Shown here piece after piece: positions 59,539 through 64,000 of a stretch of DNA of 64,000 nucleotides. Every line of letters starts with the position of its first letter. The first letter of the stretch is position 1. The notes under the pieces are model-generated. The model saw only the letters and a list, made by a program, of their open reading frames with translations. It had not been told where the DNA came from and made no database searches. The translations under genes and the position numbers were made by a program. The stretch spans positions 2,108,001 to 2,172,000 of the forward strand of contig NZ_UESZ01000001.1 of the NCBI RefSeq assembly GCF_900108585.1, given 5' to 3'. The DNA comes from Branchiibius hedensis (lineage in GTDB: Bacteria > Actinomycetota > Actinomycetes > Actinomycetales > Dermatophilaceae).

Positions 59539-62500
59539 CTATCCGGTGTGCGAGTCCCCTACCGTCGCCACCGAACGCAGCGCGCGCAGCGCGACGAGTA
59601 CCTGTGCCAGTGTGGGCGGCTCCGCAGAGCGGGGCGGCAGCACCGCCACGGCCCGCGCCGCGCGCTCGACTCCTGCCTGGTGGGTCGTGGCCCACTGGTC
59701 GACCCGATCCGGAGTCTGGTCGGTCGATCGCAGCACCACGTCGACGAACGAGTCCAGGACGCCGTAGAGGTCCTCGCGAAGCGCACTACGGGCCAAGGCA
59801 TCGGACAAATCGTCACGCGGCAACGCCGATACGGCGTGCAGCAACCGGTCGATCTGCAGGCGCTCGGAACACGCGAAATAGGTGCGGGCCACCTCTGCCG
59901 GGTCGGTATCGGTGATCTGCGAGCGCCGGGCGATGTCGAGCAACGAGTAGGCGTCCAGCAGGGCGGCGATCTCGTCGGCCAGATCCTGCGGCACTCCGTC
60001 CTGGCGCAACCGGTCGGCGTTGGTCGCCCAGCGATCGTGCTCGCTACCGCGCAGGAAGTCCTGCGCCCGTGGCCGCAGCGCCGACACCACCGGGCGGAAT
60101 CGTTCGATCTCCTGCGCGATGGACCCATCAGCAGGGCGGTTGTGGATGAACCAGCGAGTGGCCCGATCCAGCAGGCGCCGCACTTCCAGGTACATCCGCG
60201 TTTGTGTGTCCGTCGACACCACGTTGTCCGTGGCCTCGATCCGGGCCAACAGTTCGCGCATCCCGAAGACCTCGCGGACAATCACGAAAGCCCGTGCGAT
60301 CTGGTCGGCCGTCGCCCCCGTTTCCTCCTGGGCGCGGAAGACGAACGTGATGCCACCGCGATTGACCAAGTCGTTGACCACGCAGGTCGTCACGATCTCC
60401 CGGCGCAGCGGGTGAGCGGCGATGGCCTGGTCGTAGCGCCGCATCGCCGCTGGGAAGTAGCCGCTCAAGGTCGCTTCGAACCACGGGTCGTCCGGCAGAT
60501 TCGTTTGCAGCAGTTGCCGTTTCGCGTCCAGCTTCGCGTAGGCGACCAGCACCGAGAACTCCGGTGAACACAAGCCGTGACCGGCCCGGTCCCGCTGGTC
60601 CAGCGCCTCGTCCGAGGGTAGGAACTCCAACTCCCGGTCCAAACCCGGTACCGCGGCCATGAACCGGCGGTGCACCGGCAGCATGGCGTGCTCCTGCGCG
60701 CGGGCGTTGCCCAGCAGGACGTTCTGCTCGTAGTTGTCCCGCAGTACCTGGTGGGCGATCTCGTCGGTCATCGAGGCGAGCAGCTCATCGCGCTGACTCA
60801 GTTCCAACGACCCGTCGCGGACCAGCCCGGCAGCCGCGATCTTGATGTTGACCTCGTGGTCGGAGGTGTCGACACCGGCGGAGTTGTCGATGGCGTCGGT
60901 GTTCACCCGGACACCGTTCTGCGCCGCCTCGATCCGCGCGAGCTGGCTCAACCCGAGGTTGCCACCCTCCCCGATCACCTTGCAGCGCAACTGATCTGCG
61001 CTGATCCGGACAGCATCGTTGGTGCGGTCGCCGATCTGCGCGTCGGTCTCTAGGGAGGACCGGACGTAGGTGCCGATCCCACCGTTCCAGAGCAGATCGA
61101 CCGGTGCGCGCAGGATGGCCCGGATCAGCTCGGCCGGGGTCAGGGCGGTGATGTCATCGCCCAGGCCGAGCGCGCGGCGTACCTGATCGCTGATCGGCAC
61201 CGACTTGGCGGTCCGCGGATAGACCCCACCACCAGCTGAAATCAGTTGCCGGTCATAGGAATCCCAACTGGAGCGGGGCAATTCGAACAACCGGCGACGC
61301 TCGGCGTAGGAGGAGGCGGCATCCGGGTCGGGGTCCAGGAAGACATGGCGGTGATCGAAGGCCGCGACCAATCGCAGGTGCTCCGACAGCAGCATCCCGT
61401 TGCCGAAGACGTCACCGCTCATGTCGCCGATACCGGCGGCGGTGAACTCCTGGGTCTGGGTGTCGACTCCCATCTCACGGAAGTGTCGCTTCACCGACTC
61501 CCAGGCGCCGCGCGCGGTGATCCCCATCGCCTTGTGGTCGTAGCCGGCCGAACCACCGGATGCGAACGCGTCATCGAGCCAGAAGCCGTTCTCGCGTGCG
61601 ATGCCGTTGGCGATGTCCGAGAAGGTCGCGGTGCCCTTGTCGGCCGCCACCACCAGGTAGGTATCGTCGTCGTCGTAGCGCACGACGTCACGAGGCGGGA
61701 CCACGACGCCGCTGACCAGGTTGTCGGTCACCTCCAGGAGCGAGGCGATGAACTGCTGGTACGCCGCCACTCCCGCCGCGTTGAACGCGTCACGGTCACT
61801 GGGGTCGGGCAGGTGACGCGCCACGAAACCGCCTTTGGCGCCCGTGGGCACGATCAGCGCGTTCTTGACCATCTGCGCCTTGACCAGACCCAGGATCTCG
61901 GTGCGGAAGTCGTCGCGCCGGTCGCTCCAGCGCAACCCGCCCCGCGCCACTTTGCCGAATCGCAGGTGCACACCTTCCACGTCGGGACCGTGCACCCAGA
62001 TCTCGAACATCGGGATCGGCTCAGGCAGATCCGGCACCCCATGGCAATCCAGCTTCAGCGCGATCACCCGCGAGTCGGGTCGGAAAGCGTTGGTGCGCAG
62101 GGTCGCTCGCACGACGCCACGGATCGCTCGCACGATGCGGTCATGGTCGAGGCTGGCGACATCGGTCAACGCGGCGTCGATGCGCTGCAGGGTGCGGTGC
62201 TGGTGGCTCGCCCGCTCATCGGCTTCCAGACGCAGCGCCGGATCGAACCGCTGCTCGAACAGCTCGCTCAGCAGCACCGCCAGGTCGGGATTGGCCAGCA
62301 GCGCGTCCTGGATGTAGCCGTAACTGAGGGAGAAGGCCGTCTGGCGCAGATAGCGGCCCACCGTGCGCAGCACCGCGACCTGTCGCCAGGTCAGGCCCGC
62401 GGATAGCACCAGTCCGCCGAGCCGGTCGCTGTCGGCGCGGCGGTCCCACACCGCGGCAAACGCATCCTCGAACCGGCCCCGCACGACCTTGACCTGGTCG

Positions 62501-64000
62501 GCGTCCTCGCCGCCCCACGCCGTCGGCGACTGTGACCGCAGACCGATGTCGTAGATCCACACCGCCGAACCGTCCGGCAGCCGCATCGAGTAGGGCCGCT
62601 CGTCAGTGACCTCGACTCCGAAGTCGGTGAACATACCCACGACGTCGGTCAGGATCAGCCGGTCCCGGCGAAAGATCTTGAACCGGCGCTCGCGCGGATC
62701 GCTACCGCTCTCGCGGTACAGCGCGAAGAGCGCGGGGTCCGGCCCGTCCAACGCCTCGATCCGTTGCAGGTCAGCCAGCCCCTGCGCCGCTGTGAAGTCT
62801 TCCTTGTAGGCCTCGGGGAACGCGTGCACGTAATCAGCGGTGATCCGGGCCGCCGCCTCGTCGCCGTACTGGTCACGCACCAGGGCCGCGAAATGCTGGC
62901 CCCAAGTCTGGACGCTGCGCAGCAGCCGATCATCGAAGTCCTGGTCGCTGATCGGCGCGGGCCGCTCCTGCCCGAGCCAGACCACGAAGTGCACGTAGGC
63001 AAGGTCAGCGTCGTTGAGCCGAATCTCGTGCTCGATGTGCCGCGGACGGTAGCTTTCCTGCAGCACCTTGGTCATCCGCAAGCGCAACGTGGTGTCGTAG
63101 GCGTCACGCGGCACGTAGACCACGACCGACACGAAGCGACCGAACTCGTCGTCGCGGCGCAGGACCCCGGCGCAGCGGCGCTCCTTCAACCGGGACACGA
63201 CCTGCGCGACGTGCACCAAGTGCGGGACGTCTGCCTGCAGCACCTCATCACGCGGATAGGTCTCCAGCGTCTGCAGCACGTCTCGTCCGTCATGGCTGTC
63301 CGCGGCGTAACCCGTTGCCGCTAGGACCTGTTCGACCTTGTCGCGGGCGACGGGCACCCGACGCACGGTCTCGTTGTAGGCGCGGGCCGCGAACAAACCG
63401 ATGAATCGTCGCTCGCCGATCACTGCACCTGCATCATCGAAGACCCGCACGCCGATGTAGTCGAGGTGCGCCGACCGGTGCACCGTGGACAGCGAGTTCG
63501 CCTTGGTGATCGTCAGCAACCGCGGGTCGTGCGCGGTACGCGCCGCCTCGGGTGTCAACGGTCGGAAGCTGTCCGGGTGGTCATCCCGCAGGACACCGAG
63601 GCCACTGCCCTCGACCGGCGCCAGGCCATCCATGCCGTCGCGCTGCGCCAACCGGTAATCGCGATACCCGATGAAGGTGAAGTTGTCGTCGGCGAGCCAG
63701 CGCAGCATCTCCACGCATTGCCGGATCTGGTCCTCATCGACCCGTGTTCCGACCTCCTCGGCCACGGAACCGGCAAGCTCCCAGCAGCGTTCTCGCATCT
63801 GCGGCCAGTCCTCGACGGCAGCGTGCAGATCGGCCATGACCTGGGCCAGCGTCTGCTGGAGTTCCTCGTCGTCGGCGACCGTGCGACCCCGGGCGAACTC
63901 GACGTGCAACCACGACTCCCGGATCGTCGCGTCGTCGCCGTCGTCGGCGGCGGCCGTGACCGATTCCAGTTCGCCACTGGCCGATCGACGTACGTCGAAC
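59539..64000 (-). CDS. gdh: NAD-dependent glutamate dehydrogenase, large (GDH180 type), 5' end outside window
   Basis: The frame is open to the right edge and about 1486 residues are visible; full family length is about 1600. The visible part starts FDVRRSASGELESVTAAADD. It carries the catalytic core with RFGKVARGGLRWSDRRDDFR, PTGAKGGFVARHLPDPSDRD, VAADKGTATFSDIANGIARE, DDAFASGGSAGYDHKAMGIT and GDMSGDVFGNGMLLSEHLRL. It converts glutamate to 2-oxoglutarate with NAD. The stop is 18 bases from the PdtaS-like start; both read on the minus strand. Confidence 0.95.
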   Translation of the reverse strand, partial: FDVRRSASGELESVTAAADDGDDATIRESWLHVEFARGRTVADDEELQQTLAQVMADLHAAVEDWPQMRERCWELAGSVAEEVGTRVDEDQIRQCVEMLRWLADDNFTFIGYRDYRLAQRDGMDGLAPVEGSGLGVLRDDHPDSFRPLTPEAARTAHDPRLLTITKANSLSTVHRSAHLDYIGVRVFDDAGAVIGERRFIGLFAARAYNETVRRVPVARDKVEQVLAATGYAADSHDGRDVLQTLETYPRDEVLQADVPHLVHVAQVVSRLKERRCAGVLRRDDEFGRFVSVVVYVPRDAYDTTLRLRMTKVLQESYRPRHIEHEIRLNDADLAYVHFVVWLGQERPAPISDQDFDDRLLRSVQTWGQHFAALVRDQYGDEAAARITADYVHAFPEAYKEDFTAAQGLADLQRIEALDGPDPALFALYRESGSDPRERRFKIFRRDRLILTDVVGMFTDFGVEVTDERPYSMRLPDGSAVWIYDIGLRSQSPTAWGGEDADQVKVVRGRFEDAFAAVWDRRADSDRLGGLVLSAGLTWRQVAVLRTVGRYLRQTAFSLSYGYIQDALLANPDLAVLLSELFEQRFDPALRLEADERASHQHRTLQRIDAALTDVASLDHDRIVRAIRGVVRATLRTNAFRPDSRVIALKLDCHGVPDLPEPIPMFEIWVHGPDVEGVHLRFGKVARGGLRWSDRRDDFRTEILGLVKAQMVKNALIVPTGAKGGFVARHLPDPSDRDAFNAAGVAAYQQFIASLLEVTDNLVSGVVVPPRDVVRYDDDDTYLVVAADKGTATFSDIANGIARENGFWLDDAFASGGSAGYDHKAMGITARGAWESVKRHFREMGVDTQTQEFTAAGIGDMSGDVFGNGMLLSEHLRLVAAFDHRHVFLDPDPDAASSYAERRRLFELPRSSWDSYDRQLISAGGGVYPRTAKSVPISDQVRRALGLGDDITALTPAELIRAILRAPVDLLWNGGIGTYVRSSLETDAQIGDRTNDAVRISADQLRCKVIGEGGNLGLSQLARIEAAQNGVRVNTDAIDNSAGVDTSDHEVNIKIAAAGLVRDGSLELSQRDELLASMTDEIAHQVLRDNYEQNVLLGNARAQEHAMLPVHRRFMAAVPGLDRELEFLPSDEALDQRDRAGHGLCSPEFSVLVAYAKLDAKRQLLQTNLPDDPWFEATLSGYFPAAMRRYDQAIAAHPLRREIVTTCVVNDLVNRGGITFVFRAQEETGATADQIARAFVIVREVFGMRELLARIEATDNVVSTDTQTRMYLEVRRLLDRATRWFIHNRPADGSIAQEIERFRPVVSALRPRAQDFLRGSEHDRWATNADRLRQDGVPQDLADEIAALLDAYSLLDIARRSQITDTDPAEVARTYFACSERLQIDRLLHAVSALPRDDLSDALARSALREDLYGVLDSFVDVVLRSTDQTPDRVDQWATTHQAGVERAARAVAVLPPRSAEPPTLAQVLVALRALRSVATVGDSHTG

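Overview
The window is a gene-dense, high-GC actinobacterial chromosome segment. Markers are clustered together: WhiB1, NdgR-type IclR next to leuCD, HU with a long Lys/Ala tail, DUF3039, DUF2017-ClpS, the F420 gene cofC/fbiD, F420-type flavoproteins, a PdtaS-type kinase and a tmRNA tag ending in ALAA. Gene content and a tmsAB pair for 10-methyl fatty acids fit a Micrococcales member such as Dermacoccaceae or Intrasporangiaceae (inference). No phage, insertion sequence or CRISPR array is visible; this looks like ordinary chromosome.

Layout. 1-7.3 kb: partial sodium/solute symporter, thiL, a stand-alone Lrp/AsnC ligand domain, a DUF3515 lipoprotein, ddl, a Cys/Met PLP enzyme, gpsA, cofC, a cold-shock-like protein. 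7.3-13.8 kb: HU, leuDC with divergent ndgR, two CrcB fluoride channels, two F420/FMN split-barrel proteins, an FNT-family channel. 13.7-21.1 kb: tRNA-Glu and tRNA-Gln, HAD hydrolase, gltX, DUF2017, clpS, pncB, pncA, a Tat-exported 5'-nucleotidase. 21-29 kb: RDD membrane protein, GNAT, a two-component system, a secreted CHAP hydrolase, a P1-family self-cleaving peptidase, mmsA, a putative zinc protease. 29-33.5 kb: PucR regulator divergent from a class III aminotransferase and an aldehyde dehydrogenase that is broken by a one-base frameshift (amine or beta-alanine catabolism). 33.5-37.5 kb: DUF4037 protein, an orphan ribbon-helix-helix protein, mntP, an encapsulin shell and its DyP peroxidase cargo. 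37.5-45.3 kb: SF2 helicase, a phosphonatase-like hydrolase divergent from a FAD oxidoreductase and a four-gene ABC importer (putative 2-aminoethylphosphonate uptake and breakdown). 45.3-50.6 kb: DUF3039, YqgE/AlgH, a DEAD-box RNA helicase with a repeat-rich N-terminus, malic enzyme, a SIMPL protein. 50.7-57.5 kb: tmRNA, tmsB, tmsA, two DUF2207 membrane proteins and a small membrane protein, all on one strand. 57.8-64 kb: whiB1, a frameshifted pdtaS-like sensor kinase, and the 3' part of a giant NAD-glutamate dehydrogenase.

Three clusters are the most coherent functional units: DyP peroxidase + encapsulin + Mn exporter; phosphonate hydrolase + FAD oxidase + ABC importer; and DUF2207 membrane proteins + tmsAB. 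Two genes carry single-base deletions in G runs, which could be real or sequencing errors. Many genes appear to be leaderless, with a TANNNT-type -10 box 5-8 bases before the start codon.
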